A DNA stretch of 64,000 nucleotides. It comes from Amaranthus tricolor (taxonomy: Eukaryota; Streptophyta; Magnoliopsida; Caryophyllales; Amaranthaceae). The DNA lies in the NCBI RefSeq assembly GCF_026212465.1, contig NC_080063.1, forward strand, positions 2,668,501 to 2,732,500. Direction: 5' to 3'. Below, piece after piece: positions 25,133-39,426 of the stretch; positions within the stretch are counted from its first letter, which is position 1, and each line of letters starts with the position of its first letter. A model generated the notes under the pieces. That model was given only the letters and a program-made list of their open reading frames with translations, ran no database searches and was not told where the DNA came from. The position numbers and the translations under genes are program-made.

Positions 25133-28100
25133 GATAAATGAAGATTGAATGATGATGAATGAACAAGGATCAATAATCAATGAAGAATGAACGATGAAGA
25201 ATGAACAAGGATCAATGATCAATGAAGAATGAACGATGAAGAATGAACAAGGATCAATTATAAATGATGAATGAACGATGAAGAATGAACAAGGATCAAT
25301 GATCAATGAAGAATGAACGATGAAGAATGAACAAGGATCAATGATCAATGACGAATGAACGATGAAGAATGAACAAGGATCAATGATCAATGAAGAATGA
25401 ACGGTGAAGAATGAACAAGGATCAATGGTCAATGACGAATGAACGATGAAGAATTAACAAGGATTAATGATCAATGAAAAATGAACGATGAAGAATGAAC
25501 AAGGATCAATGCTCAATGACGAATGAACGATGAAGAATGAACAAGGATCAATGATCAATGAAGAATGAATGATGAAGAATGAACAACGATCAATGCTCAA
25601 TGAAGAATGAACGATGAAGAATGAACAAGGATCAATGATCATTATAGAATGAACGATGAAGAATGAACAAGGATCAATGATCAATGAAGAATGAACGATG
25701 AAGAATGAACAAGGATCAATGATCAATGAAGAATGAACGATGAAGAATGAATAAGGATCAATGATCAATGAAGAATGAACGATGAAGAATGAACAAGGAT
25801 GAATGATCAATGACGAATGAACGATGAAGAATGAACAAGGATCAATGATCAATGAAGAATGAACGATGAAGAATGAACAAGGATCAATGATCAATGAAGA
25901 ATGAACGATGAAGAATGAACAAGGATCAATGATCACTGAAGAATGAACGATGAAGAATGAACAAGGATCAATGATCAATGACGAATGAACGATGAAGAAT
26001 GAACAAGGATCAATGATCAATGAAGAATGAACGGTGAAGAATGAACATGGATCAATGGTCAATGACGAATGAACGATGAAGAATGAACAAGGATCAATGA
26101 TCAATGAAAAATGAACGATGAAGAATGAACAAGGATCAATGCTCAACGACGAATGAACGATGAAGAATGAACAAGGATCAATGATCAATGAAGAATGAAT
26201 GATGAAGAATGAACAAGGATCAATGCTCAATGATGAATGAACGATGAAGAGTGAAAAAGGATCAATGATCAATGAAGAATGAACGATGAAGAATGAACAA
26301 GGATCAATGCTCAATGACGAATGAACGATGAAGAATGAACAAGGATAAATGATCAATGAAGTATGAACGATGAAGAATGAACAAGGATCAATGATCATTG
26401 AAGAATGAACGATGAAGAATGAACAAGGATCAATGATCAATGAAGAATGAACGATGAAGAATGAACAAGGATCAATGATCAATGACGAATGAACGATGAA
26501 GAATGAACAAGGATCAATGATCAATGAAGAATGAACGGTGAAGAATGAACAAGGATCAATGGTCAATGACGAATGAACGATGAAGAATGAACAAGGATCA
26601 ATGATCAAAGAAAAATGAACGATGAAGAATGAACAAGGATCAATGGTCAATGACGAATGAACGATGAAGAATGAACAAGGATAAATGAAGATTGAATGAT
26701 GATGAATGAACAAGGATCAATAATCAATGAAGAATGAACGATGAAGAATGAACAAGGATTAATGATCAATGAAGAATGAACGATGAAGAATGAACAAGGA
26801 TCAATTATCAATGATGAATGAACGATGAAGAATGAACAAGGATCAATGATCAATAAAGAATGAACGATGAAGAATGAACAAGGATCAATGATCAATGACG
26901 AATGACGAATGAACGATGAAGAATGAACAAGGATCATTGATCAATGAAGAATGAACGATTAAGAATGAACAAGGATCAATGATCAATGAAGAATGAACGA
27001 TGAAGAATGAAAAAGGATCAATGGTCAATGACGAATGAACGATGAAGAATGAACAAGGATAAATGAAGATTGAATGATGATGAATGAACAAGGATCAATA
27101 ATCAATGAAGAATGAACGATGAAGAATGAACAAGGATCAATGATCAATGAAGAATGAACGATGAAGAATGAACAAGGATCAATTATCAATGATGAATGAA
27201 CGATGAAGAATGAACAAGGATCAATGATCAATGAAGAATGAACGATGAAGAATGAACAATGATCAATGATCAATGAAGAATGAACGATGAAGAATGAACA
27301 AGGATCAATGATCAATGACGAATGAACGATGAAGAATGAACAAGGATCAATGATCAATGAAGAATGAACGATGAAGAATGAACAAGTATCAATGATCAAT
27401 GAAGAATGAACGATGAAGAATGAACAAGGATCAATGATCAATGACGAATGAACGATGAAGAATGAACAAGGATTAATGATCAATGAAGAATGAACGGTGA
27501 AGAATGAACAAGGATCAATGGTCAATGACGAATGAACGATGAAGAATGAACAAGGATTAATGATCAATGAAAAATGAACGATGAAGAATGAACAAGGATC
27601 AATGCTCAATGACGAATGAACGATGAAGAATGAACAAGGATCAATGATCAATGAAGAATGAACGATGAAGAATGAACAAGGATCAATGATCATTGAAGAA
27701 TGAACGATGAAGAATGAACAAGGATCAATGATCAATGAAGAATGAACGATGAAGAATGAACAAGGATCAATGATCAATGAAGAATGAACGATGAAGAATG
27801 AACAAGGATCAATGATCAATGAAGAATGAACGATGAAGAATGAACAAGGATCAATGATCAATGAAGAATGAACGATGAAGAATGAACAAGGATCAATGAT
27901 CAATGACGAATGAACGATGAAGAATGAACAAGGATCAATGATCAATGAAGTATGAACGATGAAGAATGAACAAGGATCAATGATCAATGAAGAATGAAAG
28001 ATGAAGAATGAACAAGGATCAATGATCAATGACGAATGAACGATGAAGAATGAACAAGGATCAATGATCAATGAAGAATGAACGGTGAAGAATGAACAAG

Positions 28101-28296
28101 GATCAATGGTCAATGACGAATGAACGATGAAGAATGAACAAGGATCAATGATCAAAGAAAAATGAACGATGAAGAATGAACAAGGATCAATGGTCAATGA
28201 CGAATGAACGATGAAGAATGAACAAGGATCAATGATTAATGAAGAATGAACAAGGATCAATGCTCAATGACGAATGAACGATGAAGAATGAACAAG
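25133..28296 (+). repeat. Higher-order unit D2, copy of D1 with deletions
   Basis: Aligns to D1 at an offset of 3,570 up to about 26,640, then at 3,500 after a 70-bp (ten-heptamer) loss near 26,640-26,680, and ends 336 bp earlier still, for 3,164 bp in all. It carries private marks such as CATTATAG near 25,640 and GAAGAGTGAAAAAGG near 26,247. The 70-bp deletion is not a whole number of 42-bp monomers but is a whole number of heptamers. Confidence 0.82.
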
Positions 28297-30788
28297 GATA
28301 AATGAAGATTGAATGATGATGAATGAACAAGGATCAATAATCAATGAAGAATGAACGATGAAGAATGAACAAGGATTAATGATCAATGAAGAATGAACGA
28401 TGAAGAATGAACAAGGATCAATTATCAATGATGAATGAACGATGAAAAATGAACAAGGATCAATGATCAATGAAGAATGAACGATGAAGAATGAACAAGG
28501 ATCAATGATCAATGAAGAATGAACGATGAAGAATGAACAAGGATCAATGATCAATGAAGAATGAACGATGAAGAATGAACAAGGATCAATGATCAATGAC
28601 GAATGAACGATGAAGAATGAACAAGGATCATTGATCAATGAAGAATGAACGATGAAGAATGAACAAAGATCAATGATCAATGAAGAATGAACGATGAAGA
28701 ATGAAAAAGGATCAATGGTCAATGACGAATGAACGATGAAGAATTAACAAGGATAAATGAAGATTGAATGATGATGAATGAACAAGGATCAATAATCAAT
28801 GAAGAATGAACGATGAAGAATGAACAAGGATCAACGATCAATGACGAATGAACGATGAAGAATGAACAAGGATCAATGATCAATGAAGAATGAACGATGA
28901 AGAATGAACAAGGATCAATGATCAATGAAGAATGAACGATGAAGAATGAACAAGGATCAATGATCAATGACGAATGAACGATGAAGAATGAACAAGGATC
29001 AATGATCAATGAAGAATGAACGATGAAGAATGAACAAGGATCAATGATCAATGAAGAATGAACGATGAAGAATGAACAAGGATCAATGATCAATGACGAA
29101 TGAACGATGAAGAATGAACAAGGATCAATGATCAATGAAGAATGAACGGTGAAGAATGAACAAGGATCAATGGTCAATGACGAATGAACGATGAACAATG
29201 AACAAGGATTAATGATCAATGAAAAATGAACGATGAAGAATGAACAAGGATCAATGCTCAATGACGAATGAACGATGAAGAATAAACAAGGATCAATGAT
29301 CAATGAAGAATGAACGATGAAGAATGAACAAGGATCAATGATCATTGAAGAATGAACGATGAAGAATGAACAAGGATCAATGATCAATGAAGAATGAACG
29401 ATGAAGAATGAACAAGGATCAATGATCAATGAAGAATGAACGATGAAGAATGAACAAGGATCAATGATCAATGACGAATGAACGATGAAGAATGAACAAG
29501 GATCAATGATCAATGAAGAATGAACGATGAAGAATGAACAAGGATCAATGATCAATGAAGAATAAACGATGAAGAATGAACAAGGATCAATGATCAATGA
29601 AGAATGAACGATGAAGAATGAACAAGGATCAATGATCAATGACGAATGAACGATGAAGAATGAACAAGGATCAATTATCAATGATGAATGAACGATGAAG
29701 AATGAACAAGGATCAATGATCAATGAAGAATGAACGATGAAGAATGAACAAGGATCAATGATCAATGAAGAATGAACGATGAAGAATGAACAAGGATCAA
29801 TGATCAATGACGAATGAACGATGAAGAATGAACAAGGATCAATGATCAATGAAGAATGAACGATGAAGAATGAACAAGTATCAATGATCAATGAAGAATG
29901 AACGATGAAGAATGAACAAGGATCAATGATCAATGACGAATGAACGATGAAGAATGAACAAGGATTAATGATCAATGAAGAATGAACGGTGAAGAATGAA
30001 CAAGGATCAATGGTCAATGACGAATGAACGATGAAAAATGAACAAGGATTAATGATCAATGAAAAATGAACGATGAAGAATGAACAAGGATCAATGCTCA
30101 ATGACGAATGAACGATGAAGAATGAACAAGGATCAATGATCAATGAAGAATGAACGATGAAGAATGAACAAGGATCAATGATCATTGAAGAATGAACGAT
30201 GAAGAATGAACAAGGATCAATGATCAATGAAGAATGAACGATGAAGAATGAACAAGGATCAATGATCAATGAAGAATGAACGATGAAGAATGAACAAGGA
30301 TCAATGATCAATGACGAATGAACGATGAAGAATGAACAAGGATCAATGATCAATGAAGAATGAACGATGAAGAATGAACAAGGATCAATGATCAATGACG
30401 AATGAACGATGAAGAATGAACAAGGATAAATGATCAATGAAGTATGAACGATGAAGAATGAACAAGGATCAATGATCAATGAAGAATGAAAGATGAAGAA
30501 TGAACAAGGATCAATGATCAATGACGAATGAACGATGAAGAATGAACAAGGATCAATGATCAATGAAGAATGAACGGTGAAGAATGAACAAGGATCAATG
30601 GTCAATGACGAATGAACGATGAAGAATGAACAAGGATCAATGATCAAAGAAAAATGAACGATGAAGAATGAACAAGGATCAATGGTCAATGACGAATGAA
30701 CGATGAAGAATGAACAAGGATCAATGATTAATGAAGAATGAACAAGGATCAATGCTCAATGACGAATGAATGATGAAGAATGAACAAG
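28297..30788 (+). repeat. 2,492-bp higher-order unit E1
   Basis: From the marker at 28,297 to the marker at 30,789. A second marker at 28,752 lies 455 bp in, a spacing that recurs at 30,789/31,244 and 35,108/35,563. The unit contains the recurring four-monomer cassette (GAACGGT; GGTCAAT with GACGAAT; GATTAAT with GAAAAAT; GCTCAAT with GACGAAT) and the GAAGTAT variant. The right end carries GATCAAAGAAAAATG and a 28-bp monomer before the next marker. Confidence 0.85.
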
Positions 30789-33112
30789 GATAAATGAAGA
30801 TTGAATGATGATGAATGAACAAGGATCAATAATCAATGAAGAATGAACGATGAAGAATGAACAAGGATCAATGATCAATGAAGAATGAACGATGAAGAAT
30901 GAACAAGGATCAATTATCAATGATGAATGAACGATGAAAAATGAACAAGGATCAATGATCAATGAAGAATGAACGATGAAGAATGAACAAGGATCAATGA
31001 TCAATGAAGAATGAACGATGAAGAATGAACAAGGATCAATGATCAATGAAGAATGAACGATGAAGAATGAACAAGGATCAATGATCAATGACGAATGAAC
31101 GATGAAGAATGAACAAGGATCATTGATCAATGAAGAATGAACGATGAAGAATGAACAAAGATCAATGATCAATGAAGAATGAACGATGAAGAATGAAAAA
31201 GGATCAATGGTCAATGACGAATGAACGATGAAGAATTAACAAGGATAAATGAAGATTGAATGATGATGAATGAATAAGGATCAACGATCAATGACGAATG
31301 AACGATGAAGAATGAACAAGGATCAATGATCAATGAAGAATGAACGATGAAGAATGAACAAGGATCAATGATCAATGAAGAATGAACGATGAAGAATGAA
31401 CAAGGATCAATGATCAATGACGAATGAACGATGAAGAATGAACAAGGATCAATGATCAATGAAGAATGAACGATGAAGAATGAACAAGGATCAATGATCA
31501 ATGAAGAATGAACGATGAAGAATGAACAAGGATCAATGATCAATGACGAATGAACGATGAAGAATGAACAAGGATCAATGATCAATGAAGAATGAACGGT
31601 GAAGAATGAACAAGGATCAATGGTCAATGACGAATGAACGATGAACAATGAACAAGGATTAATGATCAATGAAAAATGAACGATGAAGAATGAACAAGGA
31701 TCAATGCTCAATGACGAATGAACGATGAAGAATGAACAAGGATCAATGATCAATGAAGAATGAACGATGAAGAATGAACAAGGATCAATGATCATTGAAG
31801 AATGAACGATGAAGAATGAACAAGGATCAATGATCAATGAAGAATGAACGATGAAGAATGAACAAGGATCAATGATCAATGAAGAATGAACGATGAAGAA
31901 TGAACAAGGATCAATGATCAATGAAGAATGAACGATGAAGAATGAACAAGGATCAATGATCATTGAAGAATGAACGATGAAGAATGAACAAGGATCAATG
32001 ATCAATGAAGAATGAACGATGAAGAATGAACAAGGATCAATGATCAATGAAGAATGAACGATGAAGAATGAACAAGGATCAATGATCAATGACGAATGGA
32101 CGATGAAGAATGAACAAGGATCAATGATCAATGAAGAATGAACGATGAAGAATGAACAAGGATCAATGATCAATGAAGAATAAACGATGAAGAATGAACA
32201 AGGATCAATGATCAATGAAGAATGAACGATGAAGAATGAACAAGGATCAATGATCAATGACGAATGAACGATGAAGAATGAACAAGGATCAATGATCAAT
32301 GAAGAATGAACGATGAAGAATGAACAAGGATCAATGGTCAATGACGAATGAACGATGAAGAATGAACAAGGATCAATGATCAATGAAGAATGAACGATGG
32401 AGAATGAACCAGGATCAATGCTCAATGACGAATGAACGATGAAGAATGAACAAGGATCAATGATCAATGAAGAATGAACGATAAAGAATGAACAAGGATC
32501 AATGATCAATGAAGAATGAACGATGAAGAATGAAAAAGGATTAATGGTCAATGACGAATGAACGATGAAGAATGAACAAGGATCAATGATCAATGAAGAA
32601 TGAACGATGAATAATGAACAAGGATCAATGATCAATGAAGAATGAATAATGAAGAATGAACAAGGATTAATGATCAATGACGAATGAACGATGAAGAATG
32701 AACAAGGATCAATGATCAATGAAGAATGAACGATGAAGAATGAACAAGGATCAATGCTCAATGACGAATGAACGATGAAGAATGAACAAGGTTCAATGAT
32801 CAATGAAGAATGAACGATGAAGAATGAACAAGGATCAATGCTCAATGACGAATGAACGATGAAGAATGAACAAGGATCAATGATCAATGAAGAATGAACG
32901 GTGAAGAATGAACAAGGTTCAATGGTCAATGACGAATGAACGATGAAGAATGAACAAGGATCAATGATCAAAGAAAAATGAACGATGAAGAATGAACAAG
33001 GATCAATGGTCAATGACGAATGAACGATGAAGAATGAACAAGGATCAATGATCAATGAAGAATGAACAAGGATCAATGCTCAATGACGAATGAACGATGA
33101 AGAATGAACAAG
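30789..33112 (+). repeat. 2,324-bp higher-order unit E2 with an A-type island
   Basis: Follows E1 at an offset of 2,492 for its left part (markers at 30,789 and 31,244, spacing 455 bp) and again at its right end, but the middle, about 32,300-32,860, holds variants typical of subarray A. The net length is 168 bp shorter than E1. Confidence 0.8.
32300..32860 (+). repeat. Subarray-A-type island inside E2
   Basis: This stretch has GGTCAAT/GACGAAT at 32,332, GAACCAG at 32,406, GAACGATAAAG near 32,480, GAAAAAGGATTAATGG at 32,533, GAATAATG near 32,609 and GTTCAATG near 32,789. The same order of rare variants occurs in subarray A (for example 3,740-3,960 for the first four), more than 24 kb away, whereas immediate neighbours have none of GAACCAG or GAAAAAGGATTAATGG. 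The simplest reading is a transfer of a block between distant parts of the array. Confidence 0.75.
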
Positions 33113-35639
33113 GATAAATGAAGATTGAATGATGATGAATGAACAAGGATCAATAATCAATGAAGAATGAACGATGAAGAATGAACAAGGATCAATGATC
33201 AATGAAGAATGAACGATGAAGAATGAACAAGGATCAATTATCAATGATGAATGAACGATGAAGAATGAACAAGGATCAATGATCAATGAAGAATGAACGA
33301 TGAAGAATGAACAAGGATCAATGATCAATGACGAATGACGAATGAACGATGAAGAATGAACAAGGATCATTGATCAATGAAGAATGAACGATGAAGAATG
33401 AACAAGGATCAATGATCAATGAAGAATGAACGATGAAAAATGAAAAAGGATCAATGGTCAATGACGAATGAACGATGAAGAATGAACAAGGATAAATGAA
33501 GATTGAATGATGATGAATGAACAAGGATCAATAATCAATGAAGAATGAACGATGAAGAATGAACAAGGATCAATGATCAATGAAGAATGAACGATGAAGA
33601 ATGAACAAGGATCAATTATCAATGATGAATGAACGATGAAGAATGAACAAGGATCAATGATCAATGAAGAATGAACGATGAAGAATGAACAAGGATCAAT
33701 GATCAATGAAGAATGAACGATGAAGAATGAACAAGGATCAATGATCAATGACGAATGAACGATGAAGAATGAACAAGGATCAATGATCAATGAAGAATGA
33801 ACGATGAAGAATGAACAAGTATCAATAATCAATGAAGAATGAACGATGAAGAATGAACAAGGATCAATGATCAATGACGAATGAACGATGAAGAATGAAC
33901 AAGGATCAATGATCAATGAAGAATGAACGGTGAAGAATGAACAAGGATCAATGGTCAATGACGAATGAACGATGAAGAATGAACAAGGATTAATAATAAA
34001 TGAAAAATGAACGATGAAGAATGAACAAGGATCAATGCTCAATGACGAATGAACGATGAAGAATGAACAAGGATCAATGATCAATGAAGAATGAACGATG
34101 AAGAATGAACAAGGATCAATGCTCAATGACGAATGAACGATGAAGAATGAACAAGGATCAATGATCAATGAAGAATGAACGATGAAGAATTAACAAGTAT
34201 CAATGATCAATGAAGAATGAACGATGAAGAATGAACAAGGATCAATGATCAATGACGAATGAACGATGAAGAATGAACAAGGATCAATGATCAATGAAGA
34301 ATGAACGGTGAAGAATGAACAAGGATCAATGGTCAATGACGAATGAACGATGAAGAATGAACAAGGATTAATGATCAATGAAAAATGAACGATGAAGAAT
34401 GAACAAGGATCAATGCTCAATGACGAATGAACGATGAAGAATGAACAAGGATCAATGATCAATGAAGAATGAACGATGAAGAATGAACAAGGATCAATGA
34501 TCATTGAAGAATGAACGATGAAGAATGAACAAGGATCAATGATCAATGAAGAATGAACGATGAAGAATGAACAAGGATCAATGATCAATGAAGAATGAAC
34601 GATGAAGAATGAACAAGGATCAATGATCAATGACGAATGAACGATGAAGAATGAACAAGGATCAATGATCAATGAAGAATGAACGATGAAGAATGAACAA
34701 GGATCAATGATCAATGACGAATGAACGATGAAGAATGAACAAGGATCAATGATCAATGAAGTATGAACGATGAAGAATGAACAAGGATCAATGATCAATG
34801 AAGAATGAACGATGAAGAATGAACAAGGATCAATGATCAATGACGAATGAACGATGAAGAATGAACAAGGATCAATGATCAATGAAGAATGAACGGTGAA
34901 GAATGAACAAGGATCAATGGTCAATGACGAATGAACGATGAAGAATGAACAAGGATCAATGATCAAAGAAAAATGAACGATGAAGAATGAACAAGGATCA
35001 ATGGTCAATGACGAATGAACGATGAAGAATGAACAAGGATCAATGATTAATGAAGAATGAACAAGGATCAATGCTCAATGACGAATGAACGATGAAGAAT
35101 GAACAAGGATAAATGAAGATTGAATGATGATGAATGAACAAGGATCAATAATCAATGAAGAATGAACGATGAAGAATGAACTAGGATCAATGATCAATGA
35201 AGAATGAACGATGAAGAATGAACAAGGATCAATTATCAATGATGAATGAACGATGAAAAATGAACAAGGATCAATGATCAATGAAGAATGAACGATGAAG
35301 AATGAACAAGGATCAATGATCAATGAAGAATGAACGATGAAGAATGAACAAGGATCAATGATCAATGAAGAATGAACGATGAAGAATGAACAAGGATCAA
35401 TGATCAATGACGAATGAACGATGAAGAATGAACAAGGATCATTGATCAATGAAGAATGAACGATGAAGAATGAACAAAGATCAATGATCAATGAAGAATG
35501 AATGATGAAGAATGAAAAAGGATCAATGGTCAATGACGAATGAACGATGAAGAATTAACAAGGATAAATGAAGATTGAATGATGATGAATGAACAAGGAT
35601 CAATAATCAATGAAGAATGAACGATGAAGAATGAACAAG
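33113..35639 (+). repeat. Subarray F: marker-type sequence between E2 and the 4-kb G copy
   Basis: Markers at 33,113 and 33,491 (378-bp pair with a 49-bp monomer) and at 35,108 and 35,563 (455-bp pair). The interior repeats the GAACGGT cassette several times, with small private changes such as GATTAATAATAAATG near 33,989. It resembles E and later subarrays but I could not match it as one clean copy of either neighbour. No gene is present. Confidence 0.75.
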
Positions 35640-38600
35640 GATCAATGATCAATGACGAATGAATGATGAAGAATGAACAAGGATCAATGATCAATGAAGA
35701 ATGAACGATGAAGAATGAACAAGGATCAATGATCAATGAAGAATGAACGATGAAGAATGAACAAGGATCAATGATCAATGACGAATGAACGATGAAGAAT
35801 GAACAAGGATCAATGATCAATGAAGAATGAACGATGAAGAATGAACAAGGATCAATGATCAATGAAGAATGAACGATGAAGAATGAACAAGGATCAATGA
35901 TCAATGACGAATGAACGATGAAGAATGAACAAGGATCAATGATCAATGAAGAATGAACGGTGAAGAATGAACAAGGATCAATGGTCAATGACGAATGAAC
36001 GATGAAGAATGAACAAGGATTAATGATCAATGAAAAATGAACGATGAAGAATGAACAAGGATCAATGCTCAATGACGAATGAACGATGAAGAATGAACAA
36101 GGATCAATGATCAATGAAGAATGAACGATGAAGAATGAACAAGGATCAATGATCATTGAAGAATGAACGATGAAGAATGAACAAGGATCAATGATCAATG
36201 AAGAATGAACGATGAAGAATGAACAAGGATCAATGATCAATGAAGAATGAACGATGAAGAATGAACAAGGATCAATGATCAATGACGAATGACGAATGAA
36301 GGATGAAGAATGAACAAGGATCATTGATCAATGAAGAATGAACGATGAAGAATGAACAAGGATCAATGATCAATGAAGAATGAACGATGAAGAATGAAAA
36401 AGGATCAATGGTCAATGACGAATGAACGATGAAGAATGAACAAGGATCAATGATCAAAGAAAAATGAACGATGAAGAATGAACAAGGATCAATGGTCAAT
36501 GACGAATGAACGATGAAGAATGAACAAGGATCAATGATCAATGAAGAATGAACAAGGATCAATGCTCAATGACGAATGAACGATGAAGAATGAACAAGGA
36601 TAAATGAAGATTGAATGATGATGAATGAACAAGGATCAATAATCAATGAAGAATGAACGATGAAGAATGAACAAGGATCAATGATCAATGAAGAATGAAC
36701 GATAAAGAATGAACAAGGATCAATTATCAATGATGAATGAACGATGAAGAATGAACAAGGATCAATGATCACTGAAGAATGAACGATGAAGAATGAACAA
36801 GGATCAATGATCAATGACGAATGACGAATGAACGATGAAGAATGAACAAGGATCATTGATCAATGAAGAATGAACGATGAAGAATGAACAAGGATCAATG
36901 ATCAATGAAGAATGAACGATGAAGAATGAAAAAGGATCAATGGTCAATGACGAATGAACGATGAAGAATGAACAAGGATAAATGAAGATTGAATGATGAT
37001 GAATGAACAAGGATCAATAATCAATGAAGAATGAACGATGAAGAATGAACAAGGATCAATGATCAATGAAGAATGAACGATGAAGAATGAACAAGGATCA
37101 ATTATCAATGATGAATGAACGATGAAGAATGAACAAGGATCAATGATCAATGAAGAATGAACGATGAAGAATGAACAAGGATCAATGATCAATGAAGAAT
37201 GAACGATGAAGAATGAACAAGGATCAATGATCAATGACGAATGAACGATGAAGAATGAACAAGGATCAATGATCAATGAAGAATGAACGATGAAGAATGA
37301 ACAAGTATCAATAATCAATGAAGAATGAACGATGAAGAATGAAAAAGGATCAATGATCAATGACGAATGAACGATGAAGAATGAACAAGGATCAATGATC
37401 AATGAAGAATGAACGGTGAAGAATGAACAAGGATCAATGGTCAATGACGAATGAACGATGAAGAATGAACAAGGATTAATGATCAATGAAAAATGAACGA
37501 TGAAGAATGAACAAGGATCAATGCTCAATGACGAATGAACGATGAAGAATGAACAAGGATCAATGATCAATGAAGAATGAACGATGAAGAATGAACAAGG
37601 ATCAATGATCAAAGAAGAATGAACGATGAAGAATGAACAAGGATCAATTATCAATGATGAATGAACGATGAAGAATGAACAAGGATCAATGATCAATGAA
37701 GAATGAACGATGAAGAATGAACAAGGATCAATGATCAATGAAGAATGAACGATGAAGAATGAACAAGAATCAATGATCAATGACGAATGAACGATGAAGA
37801 ATGAACAAGGATCAATGATCAATGAAGAATGAACGATGAAGAATGAACAAGTATCAATAATCAATGAAGAATGAACGATGAAGAATGAACAAGGATCAAT
37901 GATCAATGACGAATGAACGATGAAGAATGAACAAGGATCAATGATCAATGAAGAATGAACGGTGAAGAATGAACAAGGATCAATGGTCAATGACGAATGA
38001 ACGATGAAGAATGAACAAGGATTAATGATCAATGAAAAATGAACGATGAAGAATGAACAAGGATCAATGCTCAATGACGAATGAACGATGAAGAATGAAC
38101 AAGGATCAATGATCAATGAAGAATGAACGATGAAGAATGAACAAGGATCAATGCTCAATGACGAATGAACGATGAAGAATGAACAAGGTTCAATGATCAA
38201 TGAAGAATGAACGATGAAGAATGAACAAGGATCAATGATCAATGACGAATGAACGATGAAGAATGAACAAGGATCAATGATCAATGAAGAATGAACGGTG
38301 AAGAATGAACAAGGATCAATGGTCAATGACGAATGAACGATGAAGAATGAACAAGGATCAATGATCAAAGAAAAATGAACGATGAAGAATGAACAAGGAT
38401 CAATGGTCAATGACGAATGAACGATGAAGAATGAACAAGGATCAATGATCAATGAAGAATGAACAAGGATCAATGCTCAATGACGAATGAACGATGAAGA
38501 ATGAACAAGGGTAAATGAAGATTGAATGATGATGAATGAACAAGGATCAATAATCAATGAAGAATGAACGATGAAGAATGAACAAGGATCAATGATCAAT

Positions 38601-38710
38601 GAAGAATGAACGATGAAGAATGAACAAGGATCAATTATCAATGATGAATGAACGATGAAGAATGAACAAGGATCAATGATCAATGAAGAATGAACGATGA
38701 AGAATGAACA
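35640..38710 (+). repeat. Higher-order block G1, recurring 3,997 bp downstream
   Basis: Aligns with 39,637-42,707 at an offset of 3,997 bp (571 heptamers). Landmarks: GATCATTG monomer at 36,144 and 40,141, 49-bp monomer near 36,280 and 40,277, markers at about 36,600/36,978 and 40,597/40,975, and the GGTAAAT form of the marker near 38,510 and 42,507. A single-base mark differs at 35,808 (GATC) against 39,805 (TATC). The copies are not adjacent: about 930 bp of other repeat separates them. Confidence 0.82.
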
Positions 38711-39426
38711 AGGATCAATGAGCAATGACGAATGACGAATGAACGATGAAGAATGAACAAGGATCATTGATCAATGAAGAATGAACGATGAAGAATGAAC
38801 AAGGATCAATGATCAATGAAGAATGAACGATGAAGAATGAAAAAGGATCAATGGTCAATGACGAATGAACGATGAAGAATGAACAAGGATAAATGAAGAT
38901 TGAATGATGATGAATGAACAAGGATCAATAATCAATGAAGAATGAACGATGAAGAATGAACAAGGATCAATGATCAATGAAGAATGAACGATGAAGAATG
39001 AACAAGGATCAATTATCAATGATGAATGAACGATGAAGAATGAACAAGGATCAATGATCAATGAAGAATGAACGATGAAGAATGAACAAGGATCAATGAT
39101 CAATGAAGAATGAACGATGAAGAATGAACAAGGATCAATGATCAATGACGAATGAACGATGAAGAATGAACAAGGATCAATGATCAATGAAGAATGAACG
39201 ATGAAGAATGAACAAGTATCAATGATCAATGAAGAATGAACGATGAAGAATGAACAAGGATCAATGATCAATGAAGAATGAACGATGAAGAATGAACAAG
39301 GATCAATGATCAATGAAGAATGAACGGTGAAGAATGAACAAGGATCAATGGTCAATGACGAATGAACGATGAAGAATGAACAAGGATTAATGATCAATGA
39401 AAAATGAACGATGAAGAATGAACAAG
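38711..39426 (+). repeat. Spacer repeat segment between G1 and H1
   Basis: Marker-type monomers including a 49-bp monomer with GAGCAATGACG near 38,719 and the 35-bp marker near 38,888. The GAGCAAT variant recurs near 53,875, 56,143, 58,992 and at the right edge of the window (63,995), tying this segment to the 53-59 kb blocks. No gene is present. Confidence 0.75.
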
